From Gambelia wislizenii (lineage: Eukaryota > Chordata > Lepidosauria > Squamata > Crotaphytidae), in NCBI GenBank assembly GCA_030847615.1, contig JAUMIR010000001.1, forward strand, positions 386,087,187 to 386,151,186: a DNA stretch of 64,000 nucleotides, given 5' to 3'. Within the stretch, counting starts at the first letter, position 1; every line of letters begins with the position of its first letter. The translations under genes were made by a program, and so were the position numbers. The notes below the pieces were generated by a model that was not told the origin of the DNA, made no database searches, and worked only from the letters and a program-made list of their open reading frames with translations. Shown in pieces: positions 31,150 through 42,139 of this stretch.

Positions 31150-31762
31150 TTGAGACTGTATCTGCCTGTCCAGGCTTTGGTTATGTCCTGCCTGGATTAT
31201 TGTTAACAGCCTACTGGCAGATTTGCCTTCCTGCTGTCTTCCTCTGGTTTTAATCCAGAACAGTGCTGTCCAGGTTATTTTAAATCTCCACACACCTCTT
31301 CTTCTCATAGATCCCTTCAGTGGCTACCAGTTTAGACCAGTGCCCACTTTAAACTTTTCATTCTGATATTTAAGGCTCTGCTTTCTAACAACCCCCCTGT
31401 ACCTGGCAGCAATGCTAGCATGGTATGTACCATATAGGAATTTAAGATTCACAAGCAAAGGATTGTCTGTTCCACCAATCTACACAGCTCTGTCAAGGCT
31501 GTGAGCCTTTCAAGACCTGTAATAGTTTTCCTTGGGCCTCTGGCAGGAGGAGGATCGCACCTGTTTTTGTAAGTGGTTGAAGACCTTCCTTTTTGATTTT
31601 CTAGATTAAGCAGCTGAATTGTGCCTGAAGTTGCTGAGATGGGTAGTGACTGGTAGGGTGTTGGGGATTTCATTTCATTATGTTTTATTGTACTTGTCTT
31701 TGATTGTATACATTGATGTTCCACCCTTTGGTGGAAAGGGCATTAGAAATAAATGTTATCTC
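31150..31762 (+). mobile_element. L2-like LINE 3' fragment
   Basis: Coding traces run in order: TTATGTCCTGCCTGGATTATTG (the 'VMSCLDYC' position), CTTCAGTGGCTACCAGTTTAG ('LQWLPV'), TTCTGATATTTAAGGCTCTG ('F.ILIFKAL') and GTTGAAGACCTTCCTTTTTG ('LKTFLF'). The tail CCACCCTTTGGTGGAAAGGG CATTAGAAATAAATG closes it. Indels disrupt all frames. Confidence 0.7.
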
Positions 31763-31764
31763 AG

Positions 31765-32101
31765 CCCAACCTACTTCACAGAGTTATTGTTAGGATACCA
31801 ATAATGGTGGGTGTACAGTTAAGTGTGGGGAAATATATAGTGTTTAGCTCTAGGAGATAAATGAAATTGGTTAAGGTAAATTTGGGAAAAAATATGATTG
31901 TCATAAAGAAATCCATGCGTTCCAATAGCCTTTTAGACTGTCTAGGAGTAAGTCTCATTGAACTAATTGTGGCTTACTTACTAATATTGTAGATTGCATT
32001 GTTAATGTAAAGTCAGCATTGCTCTGAAGAAAAACAAAAATCACTCTCGAAGTAAGTAGACAGGAAATCGGTCTAGTGTTGGATGTCCAAATTACTTTCT
32101 T
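31765..32101. other. Unassigned spacer with a short palindromic-repeat trace
   Basis: AGGAGTAAGTCTCATTGAAC at 31946 and GTGGCTTACTTACTA nearby are a decayed member of the 'tactcagaagtaagt' repeat family. Nothing else is recognised. Confidence 0.35.
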
Positions 32102-33460
32102 TGTTGTGGGATGATAGGACTCTCAATCCCCACCAGAAGTGAAAAATATCCCAGCAGACTTAGCAGCAACCTGTTCCCAAAATAATACACACAGAGTGTT
32201 TTTCTTCTTATGAATAGGAGGCACTTTATCTTCAGCTCACCAGCAGTTGCAATAGTTAAAATACATACACATTGCTATTCCAGGCGTCAGGCTTGGTCAA
32301 GAGACAACACCTCTCCGAATGTACATTGGTACATCGTGTCTAGCATCTCGTCTCTAGCCTCTAGCTAGTCTCGTCCCACATCTAGTCAGCTCAGCAAGCC
32401 TCTAGCACTTTTAGATAGTATAGTAAGTCTAGTAGAGTAGTCACACTAGTCACACTAATAAGGTCTGGGTATACCCTCCTTTTTATACAGTTTCACAGGT
32501 ATCACAGGGCACTGACTCCTCCAATCACCTAATAATAAATAAATAAAGATTATTTATATCCCGCCCCATTACAAAATGCAATCAGGGCTGCTTACAACAT
32601 TTAAAAATATATGTTTAAGACCCTCATACCACCCCCCTTAAAATACAATTAAATAATCCAAAAAATTAAAACAGATTTAATAAATATTAAAAATAACAAT
32701 AAAGAATAAACAGTGGCTGCATTGGGATTGGCCTAAATTAGATTTTTCTTTCTGATGGCTGGGTATCTATTCAGGGAAGGCCTGCTGGAAGAGATCTGTC
32801 TTAAGAGCTTTTTAAAAGCTATTTAAGGTTGTAATATAACGGATCTCATCCGGCAGGCCATTCCATAATCTGGGAACAATAGCCAAAAAGGTCCTCTGGG
32901 AGGTCGAAGAAAACCTAGTTTTTAAAGGTTGTAACAAATTCCTCCCAGAGGACCAGAGTGCATGGGGAGGATTTTATATGGAAGGTGGCGGTCCCAAAGA
33001 TAGGTTGGACCCAAGCTATTTAGGGCTTTAAAGGTGATAACCAACACCTTGTACTGGGCCCGGAACTAATGGGCAGCCAGTGAAGTGATCTTAAGATCGG
33101 TGTTATATGGTCTCTTCTAGATGTACCCGAGACCAATCTGGCTGCCATATTCTGTACTGGTTGAAGTTTCTGGACCAAGCATGAGGGTAGCCCCATGTTG
33201 AGTGCATTACAGAAATTAAGACGGGATGTCACCAGAGCATGTACCACAATCATACATCTTGTATGAGCCCTTTGCCCTCCGCCCTATTCTTTGCATTAAT
33301 CACTAAAACTTGTATAATGAGTTATATAAGGATGATGTGTGCAGCAATGGCCTCCAGGCTCTATAACCTTGGCCTTAACCTTAGCTAGCTTGGCAGTGAC
33401 TTGGCAACTTTGCAGTTGGCTGGCCATTTTAGAAGAAGTTTAGGCCTCTAACTCCTGACA
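32102..33460 (-). mobile_element. Solo LTR interrupted by an L2-like LINE
   Basis: The plus-strand ends are TGTTGTGGGATGATAGG and ACTCCTGACA (TG...CA), flanked by the exact 5-bp duplication TTCTT at 32097-32101 and 33461-33465. On the minus strand TGTATAAAAAGG (about 32491-32480) is a good TATA box. After removing the LINE at about 32530-33254 the LTR is about 635 bp. There is no internal coding region. It is unrelated in sequence to the solo LTR at 21409. Confidence 0.75.
32530..33254 (-). mobile_element. L2-like LINE 3' fragment inside the solo LTR
   Basis: The minus frame from 33253 reads VVHALVTSRLNFCNALNMGLP, then VQNMAARLVSGTSRRDHITP and LRSLHWLPIS, the classic end of L2-like ORF2. A 3' UTR with the GGCCTGCTGGAAGAGATCTG block and a tail read as GGGCGGGATATAAATAATC follow. 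It is nested within the LTR, so it inserted later. Confidence 0.8.
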
Positions 33461-33469
33461 TTCTTTCCT

Positions 33470-34104
33470 ATGGCACCATGCAGCCGCATCATGCCTGCCT
33501 ACATGCATACAAACAAAATTAGTATATCAAAAGGAAAGGCTGATGAAAACCAACAAAACTAAGCCTTAAAGTATACAATTTATGCAAACATCAAAAATAC
33601 AAAAATCAGAACTGAAGAGAGAGAGAGAAAATATTTTCAAATAAGGAATGCTTCACTGCAACATCAATCCTATTTTAGGGAAATTAGAGAAAAAGGAATC
33701 TAAAATCCATCAGGAGCAAGGGAATCTGTGCTTCATGTGAGAGATATTGAGAAAGTCTACATTTCTGAAGATTCAAAAGGGATCTTCTCAAGGAAAACCT
33801 CTATTACAGCTTTGGGTTTGTCTTATCTTCCTCTCCCTCCCAGCAATCTGCAGGAGCAAAGTTGGAGCTAGCAGGTAGGTTTTACCAATTCAATCCACTG
33901 ATAGGGATCACTATTACTGGTAAGGATGCTACAGACCTTCTTAAAAATCCCATGATCTTCAGGTTTGTCCTGCAGATGCCAGGGGTGGGTGTTTTAGCTT
34001 TCTTCCCATTCTAGCAATATTAAGAACCATCATTATGTGGGGAGAAGGTTTGAAAACTGCCTGCCAACCTAGCTTTGCTCCTGAATATCTTTTCTCCAGG
34101 CACT
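33470..34104. other. Unassigned spacer
   Basis: No gene or repeat family is recognised; GAGAGAGAGAG occurs at 33617. Confidence 0.4.
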
Positions 34105-34114
34105 AGTTTGTGAC

Positions 34115-34572
34115 CATGATATTGAGAACACAGCTGCGCTGGGTAGGGCACATTTCTAGGATGGAGGACCATCGCCTCCCAAAAATACTACTCTACGGTG
34201 AAGTCGCCACGGGTCAGCGTAAGAGGGATGCTCCAAAAAAGCAATACAAAGACTCCCTGAAACAACATCTCAGGCTCGGCCAAATTGATCACCAAGAGTA
34301 GTCCGCCCTGGCCTCACGTCGGGAGGCATGGAGATGCACTATCCACAATGCTGCAGCCTTATTTGAGAACTCACGCCGAACAAGGCTTGAAGAGAAACGA
34401 CAACGCAGAAAGAATCATAACCCAAAAACATCACCCAAGGAGACCTTCTGCTGTGCTTTCTGCAACCAGACTTGTTTATCTTAGATTGGCCTTTTTAGTC
34501 ATCAGCGCGCTTGCAGAAAGCGCAGGATGAGTCCTTCCTGAATCTTTGTTTGCGAAGAAAAGCCAGAGAGAG
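34115..34572 (+). mobile_element. RTE-like LINE 3' fragment, copy 3
   Basis: It encodes LRTQLRWVGHISRMEDHRLP and RKRDAPKKQYKDSLKQHLRL, with a TAG at about 34299. Further on, another frame gives CCAFCNQTCLS and IGLFSHQRAC, a Cys/His motif like a C-terminal zinc knuckle. It ends in an AG-repeat. The 10-bp duplication AGTTTGTGAC flanks it (34105-34114 and 34573-34582). It is the same family as 2035-2529 and 15838-16955. Confidence 0.8.
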
Positions 34573-34599
34573 AGTTTGTGACAGAGAAGAGCAAGACTC

Positions 34600-34805
34600 C
34601 ACTCATTTCTCTCCAAAGCACAGATTCCCCCTGCAGAATTAATTAAGTGTAAAGTACTTGTACTTTGAACTCAGAGTCTGAATAAATTGAATTAACTGAG
34701 CAATTGGGAGAGCGTGGAAAAAGTGGGACATTTTTAAAGCAGCAAAGAAAAGAGAAAGACATTGTGGATGCCCTGCCTGAATCAAGACAGTTAGGGAGTG
34801 CACAT
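34600..34805. mobile_element. Family D MITE, right-hand part
   Basis: AATTAATTAAGTGTAAAGTAC, AACTGAGCAATTGGGAG, GGAAAAAGTGGGACATTTTT and CAAGACAGTTAGGGAGTG correspond in order to the body and right end of the family D element at 27645-28300. Confidence 0.5.
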
Positions 34806-34809
34806 TGCT

Positions 34810-35104
34810 ATTGAAAAAGTCTATCTCTGATTAAGGGATGTTATGATAGCCAACAGTATATAAATAAACAATAATCTCAGTTCTAAATACGATAGCATGA
34901 TGTACAGGGTCCTAACACAGAGAATAGGCAGACAGATTGGAAGTTACTTTTAAAAATTAATCATTTTTGCAAAGTAACTTTTAATCTTCCCCAAACACCC
35001 TTCTCCCATCCACTTCATCATCAGCACACAAAGCAGTAACAATGTTAGTAGGAAGAGGTTACGTGTTTAGTTAATCATTAATTAGCTTAAAAGTATAGTT
35101 GAAT
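34810..35104. other. Unassigned spacer
   Basis: I recognise no gene or repeat here. Confidence 0.4.
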
Positions 35105-35350
35105 TACACTTTTTGAATTATAATTGAATTACACTCAATTATGATTACTCCAGCTGGGGTTTGGTTGCAGGACCCCCCTGTGGATACCAAAATCTGTGGA
35201 TGCTCAAGTCCCATTATACACAGTGGCATAGTAAAATGGTGTCCCTTATATAAAATGGCAAAATCAAGGTTTGCTTCTTTAGCATTTTCAAGTTGTGGAT
35301 GGTGGAATCCATGGATGGCAAATCCATGGATACAGAGGGCCAACTGTACA
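35105..35350 (-). mobile_element. Tigger/pogo-like MITE
   Basis: In plus orientation: GGACCCCCCTGTGGATACC, CTGTGGATGCTCAAGTCCC, a TATAAAATGGCAAAATCAAG centre, and the end CCATGGATACAGAGGGCCAAC TGTA. It is the mirror image of the element at 3453-4060 without that copy's internal insertion. Non-coding; the left boundary is approximate. Confidence 0.65.
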
Positions 35351-35504
35351 TTAGAAAGAAGAAATGTTAACTATTACATTTGCGTGAAACTGCCATTTAT
35401 ATTTAAGAAAAATACCTACACTAAAAGCCTTATCAAAATGAAGCTGAAAAATGCAATCCATTTTTCTACGCTCCCCCACTTCAACACATATCCCTGGAGT
35501 TGTC

Positions 35505-36488
35505 CAGATGGTGAAAACATAGAATGCGAGGAGAGTACCTTTTGTCCCAATGAGATCCCATGGCGGTTTGATGCATTGTGAAGGATGGGGGACCAAAAAC
35601 TCCAAATACTCGGCAGGATAAGCCTTCGTGGCTTTTCCCATTTTTAAAAAAAAGCTCTGAAAGAAATGCACATCCCTGCTCATTCGAACAACAATGTGAT
35701 TTGTTGTGCAGTCTGGAGAGGGCAGAACTCTTCATCTGATTGGTCAGATGTGCACAGGTGCAATCTTGCTGTCAAGCACCTGGAAGTGCTAGCGATTGTG
35801 TGATTTTTTTTAAACTTTCATTTTTAAAAACTTTTAAAAGGAACCACAGTTCCCAGAGATGATGGGGAAGGTTGCCACCATGAGGAAGAGGTGGAGAGCT
35901 GCCCACCCTTCACCCAGTTTGGCAGCTGCAGCAGCCTCCAATTCTGGCTGTAAAGGAATGGGAGGAGTTGCCTGGCCATCTACTGGAAGAAGGAGGAGGA
36001 GGGCAGCTCTTCAACGCTCCAGCTTCATCTCACCTTCCTGGGCTGAGCTGCTCTTTCTCTCATGCTTGTCCACCAAGGACAGGCATGAGAGAATGAGCAA
36101 CCCAGCCCCGGAGCGGTGAAAAGCTGCCCTCCTCTTCCTTCTCCCAGCTGCTGGCCAGATTGCTCTTCCCATGCCTTTGCAGGTGGAATTGAAGGCTGCC
36201 GCCACCCAGATGAGTGAAGGGCAGTTGGCTCTCTTTCTCTTCCTCATGGTGGCCACCCTCCTCCTCATTGTCTCCAGGTGCAGCCGGATACCCTTCACCT
36301 TCCTCACACTTCCGGAGAAAACAATGATACGGCCACTATCTTGATTCATAGCTGTGTAAACATCATGGCAGAGAACTTTGCATACTATTGTTTTTGCCCA
36401 AATGCCATGGAGACAAAAGAACACTGCTGCAAATTGCCTATAATGCGCAGGTATGTGCGTTATTTCTTCTCATATAGACAAGCCCTGT
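35505..36488 (+). mobile_element. Family A non-autonomous DNA element, copy 3
   Basis: The left end GTCCAGATGGTGAAAAC and right end TTCTCATATAGACAAGC are like copy 1. Shared blocks include TTTTGTCCCAATGAGATCCC, GATTGGTCAGATGTGCACAG and GCCATGGAGACAAAAGAACAC. It is about 300 bases longer than copy 1 because of a long inverted repeat at 35851-36281. Confidence 0.6.
35851..36281. repeat. Long inverted repeat (about 210-base arms) inside family A
   Basis: The left arm (about 35851-36066) and right arm (about 36080-36281) are reverse complements with roughly 80% identity by eye. Both arms include a GCCACCATGAGGAAGAG block, a GGAGAAGGAAGAGGAGGGCAG-type block, and CTCATGCCTGTCC at the centre. Because of this, similar basic peptides can be read off both strands (VATMRKR...CKGMG...GRR.RRAA); these are mirror images of the repeat, not two genes. 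Confidence 0.75.
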
Positions 36489-36494
36489 TTTGAG

Positions 36495-37615
36495 TGAAGG
36501 AAACAGCAGCATGAATTTTTGAAAACCCTATTTCTCATCCACCCCACCAAACCCTCTTTTCCTGCTTTCCATTCCTCTCTACCTTATCTTTCCTCCATAC
36601 CCTCTCATTTCTTTATTTGACTGATTCTTCTATAGAACTCAGTAGAAATCCTAGGAAAAGAGTTTCAAAATTCATTTTTGGGGAACAGATGAAGAACCTC
36701 TGTGCAGTGTCCATGATAGGAAATAGAAGGAATATCTAGAAGAAGACCACCCCTTCTAAGCAGCCCTTCCTACTTGTTTGTTTAATTTCTTTAATTATTA
36801 GTTCTTGTCTTAAAGAACTAAGAATTAAAGACAAGAAAGAGCGCTGTCTTTAGAATGGTGACTATTATGTTAACTAACTGGGGTTTGGGGTTTTTTGAAT
36901 CAATTATCTTAGTATGCCTCCTCAGCATATGAAGAATGCTGAGAGAGCTACTGTAGTGTATCACAGTGCTACTCAAAGTGGTAGCCACTGAACTGTTGCT
37001 GGTCCATGAGTCATCTGCTGCCAGTCCATGGAGAGTTTCCAGAAAAGGAAAAAGCAACACACAGTGGTAGCCAACGGGCAAAAATATGGTACATTGAGTG
37101 GGGGGATTGTTGGTACTTCTCATCAGATAGCTTCAGTGACACTGGTCTAGTTGTTATTATTAGACTGGGACTTCAGAGACTCAGACTGAAGACCCCAGAG
37201 AGCCATGAACCTTACCAGGTGACCTTGGGCCAATCACCCTCTCTCAGCGTGATCTATATCACAGGGTGGTTGTGACCATAAAGGAAGAAGAAGCAAAGCT
37301 GTGCATACCACCATTAATTCATTGGTGGAAAGGCACAATCTAAATGAAAGAGAGAAAGAGAGAATCCTAAACAATACACTAAAAGAACAATCCCTACATT
37401 TTTCTCCTGTGTTTCCAAGCTGCCAAGAGAATATGCACTATAACTACGGAGTGGTGGACTAATTCTGTTGCTCAGATCTACCCATTTCCTATCTCCCTGG
37501 GCATTCTACTTTCTTTGTAGCCTTTTTATGACTGTTGTCAGTGTTCCTGATTTTGTCTGGGTGCGGAGTGGGGTGGGAATATTTATCTGCTAGAGACTGG
37601 AAGATTAAACAGCAA
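36495..37615. other. Unassigned intergenic sequence
   Basis: No gene is recognised. There is an imperfect 19-base inverted repeat at 36788-36831 (TCTTTAATTATTAGTTCTT and its partner, one mismatch). Confidence 0.4.
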
Positions 37616-37619
37616 CAAT

Positions 37620-37890
37620 CACAGCCTCAAAGCATGGATGTGTTACTTTTGGGATTGCATGTCTCAGGATCCCCTTACCCTCATGGCCACTTGCAGGAAT
37701 TGGACTAGAAAATCAGCAGAACAGTTTATAGATGGCAATAGGAGAAGAATGCAGTTTGCTTTGGGCTTCCTTTGAGAGTATTTTGTAGGACTGAGCTATT
37801 TTCAGTGGTAAGATCCTAGAGCAGCTGAAGCCCTGGAAAGGTTACTTCTTGGGACTACAGCTACCCCAATGGGGAAAGTGTTTTCAGGGT
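37620..37890. repeat. Dispersed repeat, first of a local pair
   Basis: CTTGCAGGAATTGGACTAGA, AGCAGAACAGTTTATAGAT, AATGCAGTTTGCTTTGGGCTT and CTGAGCTATTTTCAGTGGTAAG recur in order at 38445-38600. It ends in a TTACTTCTTGGGACTACAGC block like the 'cccagaat' repeats. Confidence 0.5.
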
Positions 37891-38099
37891 TCCTGCTGAT
37901 TTCTTTTATATTTTTTCCATATTAGATCCAAATATGGATCTAATAATCTCCAATGTGAGATTAAATAGTGTGGCTTTCAGTATCATTTGCTTTGTCTGTT
38001 TATATTGTAATATTAGTAGAGGAATAATTATTATGTTACATTACCACACTGTTTCTCATCCTCATGGCAGTTAAATAAATACTTATATAAATCCTTGCT

Positions 38100-38440
38100 C
38101 TACTAAGATATTAATGTGCTTTAAAAGAAATCTATGCAATTAATCATTGTCGTATCATGGTGAATTCCAGAACACACCCTAATATCCTCCAGTTGTTTGA
38201 TTCATTTTATAACCATCTGCCCATTAAGATGATCTACCAGGGCTAATGTACCATGCCTTACGCACAGCTAGAATTACACAATAGCTCATCGAAGCAAACA
38301 GTTTTATTGCTGAGATAAAAATGCCCCCCTCTCAGATTATTAATCAGGGGATTTATTAAGGCAATTACTAAACTGGGTTCCATATACAGAGCTCTCAGTG
38401 ATTGATCCAAGTCATGCTGATGAAGTCAATATTAATTTCA
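38100..38440. other. Non-repetitive block, possible conserved non-coding element
   Basis: No repeat signature; low simple-sequence content; many homeodomain-type TAAT/ATTA cores (CAATTAATCATTG, AGATTATTAATCAGGGG, GGCAATTACTAAAC). It lies between two copies of a dispersed repeat. It looks like distal regulatory DNA of a developmental locus, but that is an impression that a multi-species alignment would have to confirm. Confidence 0.25.
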
Positions 38441-38444
38441 GGGC

Positions 38445-38735
38445 TATCATAGCTTGCAGGAATTGGATTTGGCAATCAGCAGTCTAATCCATAGAGCACA
38501 TTAAGTGAGCAGTGTGATTTGCTTTGGGTTTCCTTTGAAAAGGGGTTTAGGAAGATTTAGATATTTTCAGTGATAAGGCCCAGCCTTAGAAAATGTAAAG
38601 CAAAGCTCAGAAAAGATACTTTTTGGACTATAGTTCCCAGAATCCTCTTTCCAGCACAGCCTGTGACCATGCAGGCTGGGGAATTCTGGGGGCTATAGTT
38701 CAAAAACTAACTGTTCCAAACTCTGACTTGAACTA
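38445..38735. repeat. Dispersed repeat, second of a local pair, with 'cccagaat' inverted block
   Basis: The first part repeats 37680-37800. The second part has GGACTATAGTTCCCAGAATCC facing GGAATTCTGGGGGCTATAGTTC around a GCAGGCTGGGG centre, an inverted repeat of about 25 bases per arm. Other members are at 8200 and 20755. Confidence 0.5.
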
Positions 38736-38739
38736 GTAA

Positions 38740-39655
38740 AAAAGTTCACACTTTGCTCAAATTGTCCTGCACCATGCTGGTCTCTGCTTATACCTTTTGC
38801 CCACTCCCTTGTTCTTCTCTGAGGACTTTATCAGACTAGTGTCTAAAAAGTTGTAATTCCATGATTGAGAAAAGTGGAACCATAGTGGCAAGATTACATT
38901 AATTATTGTGCATCACCATAATCACACAATATTACCACCACAGAATTATTGCATGACCATAAGAATGGGATTTCAGCTCGTGATATACAGCTCACTTGTC
39001 TTCGCGTTGCCTTCTAATGACAGAGTATTAACACTTTCTCCTGGCCAGTGCACGCACCTTTACGAAAAATGTCTCTTCTGTGATTTTTAAATGAGCAAGA
39101 TTTTGGCTGTTCTCGTGCGAAGAGCAACTTCGCTCTAAAACACTAAAAATAAATAAATAACCAAATAAATTCACAAATACACACTTAAACATTAAAAGGG
39201 ACCAAGAAAAGGTGACAGTTGATTAAAAGAGTGTCCTGTAGGTCCTCTTCACATTCTCTCCCAGAAGTTTAATTATATTTTCTCATTGGGAAAGGGGAGG
39301 GGGAATATCGTGAAAAGAGTGATATTGAAGGCTATTGACAGCTTTACCCATCAGTTAAAAGTTATGCATATTTAACGGGTCGAGTACACATGGGCCACAG
39401 GAGGCAGAGGATGTCGTGCAATAACAGGAATCTATCTGTGATACTCTTGCATCATAATTCCGCTGTTTCAGCCCCATCTGATAAAGTCTTTAGTCACAGT
39501 TTTTAGCTCCTCTTGTTCAACTCCTCAACAGCAAAATGTCCAAGGGTTTCTGGAGAGAGGTTCACACACCAGCTGGTTTACATCTGGTTAGCCTCCTGTA
39601 AGCTGAACGGCATTTCTTTCTTTCTTTTTTTGAAAAAATGATGTGTTTTAATTGC
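38740..39655. other. Unassigned intergenic sequence
   Basis: I recognise no gene or repeat family here. Confidence 0.4.
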
Positions 39656-39659
39656 ACAG

Positions 39660-39932
39660 TCAGACCCCTATATCTGATATCTGCAGGGGTTTGGTTCCCA
39701 GACTTACTGCGGATACTGGAAACTGCAGATAACAGTGAACCCTATTAAAATAAAGGACTTCCTGTAAAAACATACCATAAAGTTGCATTGAAGAATCTAG
39801 AAGATGCCTAGAGAAGATGCCTCCCTAGGTATTTTCCAGTGCAACTCTATGGTATGTGTCCCCTATTTTGTGTCCTGTGGATAACTGAAACCACAGATAT
39901 TAGTTCCACAGATACAGGGGTCCAACCATATT
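39660..39932. mobile_element. Tigger/pogo-like MITE, second type
   Basis: The left end CAGTCAGACCCCTATATCTG and the right end AGATACAGGGGTCCAACC are inverted repeats. Interior blocks GCAGGGGTTTGGTTCCCAG, ACTGCGGATACTGGAAACTG and GGATAACTGAAACCACAG are of the kind found in pogo-derived MITEs. No coding capacity. Confidence 0.6.
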
Positions 39933-39934
39933 TT

Positions 39935-40188
39935 CTTTTAGTTTAGTATGTTTTAGTTGTTTTTCTTTTCATTTTAATTTTATTGCCCACCTCGCCATCT
40001 TATTGAAGGAAAGGATATTAATAAATATTTAATATATAGTGAGTATTCACAGAAATATGCAAAAAGGTTGGACTATGCATCGATGTTGAATATTGGAGGA
40101 AAGATAAATAAACCAACCCCTGGAAAAATCAAAGGCTCTAGGAAGAAGAGCCTGAGGAGGCCTGTAGAGCCATGTGGAACTATGGGTT
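39935..40188 (-). other. Unassigned sequence with a possible LINE tail trace
   Basis: ATTTTATTGCCCACCTCGCCA near 39978 may be the reverse complement of a short LINE tail. Nothing else is recognised. Confidence 0.3.
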
Positions 40189-40189
40189 C

Positions 40190-40770
40190 ATCTACACCAA
40201 CAGGAAAATTTGGCTTAGCTTTGGGTTTCCCTGGTCTGCAGTAACCATGGGATAGTCCACATGATTGCCACACACCCCGAGGTGAGTTCGGGAGTTTTCT
40301 TCAAACTCACCTCGGGCCAATAAATAGCAGTATGCATGGCCACACCACACACTTATGGCCACTCTGTTCCCTCCCCCCCATGCGTGCATCAATCAACATG
40401 GGTATGCTGGTATGTGTTTATTCAACTGCTGCATATGTAAAGTAAATGGTGAGGAAGGAACAACTAAAAAGTCACATCAAAACAGGTCAGGAGGCATTTC
40501 CTAGCAGGAAAGGTCAGCTGTCATCTAGCCCAGAGAGCCTTCTCCTGACCTCTTCTGTCCACCCACATTGCTATGGAGAGCAATACATGCACACACACAT
40601 GATTATCTGGATTTCCACTAAAATCTGGAGTTAATCCCCACTTTTATGGTGTGGATTTAAGCCCTGAGGTGCTGAAAAGACCCAGATTTCAGTCGTACAT
40701 CATCTGGAGAGCTCACAGTGAAAACAAGGTGAGGTTGTTTTTATTTGGCCAGTGTAGACAAGTCCTATAT
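40190..40770. mobile_element. Family C MITE
   Basis: The ends TTCATCTACACCAACAGG and GGCCAGTGTAGACAAG are short inverted repeats (CTACAC/GTGTAG). The interior contains GTGGATTTAAGCCCTGAGG and CCCAGATTTCAGTCGTACATC, similar in layout to the element at 27728-28200. Non-coding; superfamily unknown. Confidence 0.4.
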
Positions 40771-40849
40771 CATCTCTAAATTCACTTTAACTTGTGGAAC
40801 AACTGCCAGTATAAATATGCTGATGATATAGTATTGCTAGCTGACAATC

Positions 40850-41070
40850 TCTAGGGTGTATCCACACTGCAGAGTTATAGCAGTTTTATACCACTTTAAG
40901 TGCCATAGCTCCAACCTATGGAATCCCGGGATTTGTAGTTTTACAAGGTCTTTAGCCTTCTCTGCCAAAGAGTGCTGGTGCCTCACAAAACTACAAATGC
41001 CAGGATTCTATAGGATGGAGCCATGGCAGTTAAAGTGCAATGATTCTACTGTGTGGATATACTGCTAGAA
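40850..41070. mobile_element. Family B MITE, complete
   Basis: Ends AGGGTGTATCCACACTGCAGAG and (right) CTACTGTGTGGATATACTGC are inverted repeats. The interior is also palindromic: TCCCGGGATTTGTAGTTTTAC faces AAACTACAAATGCCAGGATTC. It is the same family as 21246-22098 and 55069-55256, here uninterrupted, about 220 bp. Confidence 0.65.
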
Positions 41071-41074
41071 AATC

Positions 41075-42135
41075 TGCAAAGATTATTTGCTGGTCAGTGA
41101 AGTAAATAATGGCTTCTCCTTCCAGCTGTTACCCCTTGCTCTTGAAGATAAGAACATCCTCTAGAATGGCACCACATGTAGCACAAGCTCTGCACTGAGG
41201 GGATAAACTGGAAAAAATTAGATACAGTTTCTCTGTTTTCCAGTTGGAAGTGGAAGTGTCATCCACACAAGAGACAAAAGTTCCAAACAATTGCAGTGCC
41301 CGGCCAACGTGGTGGTAGGGCCTCCTATGGTCCTTGCAGGACCCATCTGTTTCATCCAAAGAGAAATGGTTTTTTTGCAGGTATTTTAATATAACAGCTT
41401 ATCTGGTTTTACGTTGTCTTAGCCTTGTCTTTGCCCTGGATGTCATAAGGACTGTCTGGAGGCAAAACGGGGCAAAAGCCCTGCATCGTTAGGACTGCAG
41501 GGCTCAAAGGCGGGGCCAAAATGGGGTAAATAGCCCATCTAGACTAGGCCTAAGTAAGAGATAATCAGGACATCATCCAGAGTGTTTCCAGAGAAGACAG
41601 AGAAGAAATGCTGCATTTTTGAAACAAAGAAAGAGCTTTTTCTCACATAAACACTGAAATAATGAAAGAGGAAGAGAACAAACTTGATGGCAAAATCAGA
41701 GATCTGCGGTATTAATGGAATCAAGCAGTGGGTTATGATCAACTGTATCAAAGGCAGAGAGACGTCAAGAAGGATGAGTACTGAATCTTTCCTTTCTGGG
41801 TTTAGTCCTGCTGTTAGGACAGAAACAGATGTAATGACTAGGAACCGAAGAGGTTCTGATTCCTTTTGATTTTTCCAGCCTGCAGCTTGGAGGTACCATT
41901 TTACAGTGGCTGTATTCCTGCATGTTTAAATGTTCCCAGAATGTGGTGTTGGCTCTTTTCCATTCTCTGGCCATTTTCCTTTTGGTTGCTCAAGTTTCTG
42001 TTCCATTTTCTATGCTATTTGGTATGATGCAAAATGACCAGAGAGATTGTCCACATTTCAGGGGCTGGATGCCATCAGTATGTTGACGGTACTGAATTTT
42101 CTCATTTTCAAATGGAAATCTTATAATAAGATAAT
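41075..42135. other. Unassigned intergenic sequence
   Basis: No gene. GGGGCAAAAGCCCTGC and related blocks at 41460-41530 may be part of an unrecognised MITE ending in ...CATCTAGACTAGGCC. Confidence 0.35.
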
Positions 42136-42139
42136 AATA

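Noticed and set aside
35859..36424. Two related arginine-rich open frames on opposite strands as a gene pair
   Set aside because: Their similarity is fully explained by the long inverted repeat at 35851-36281; neither has a recognisable domain.
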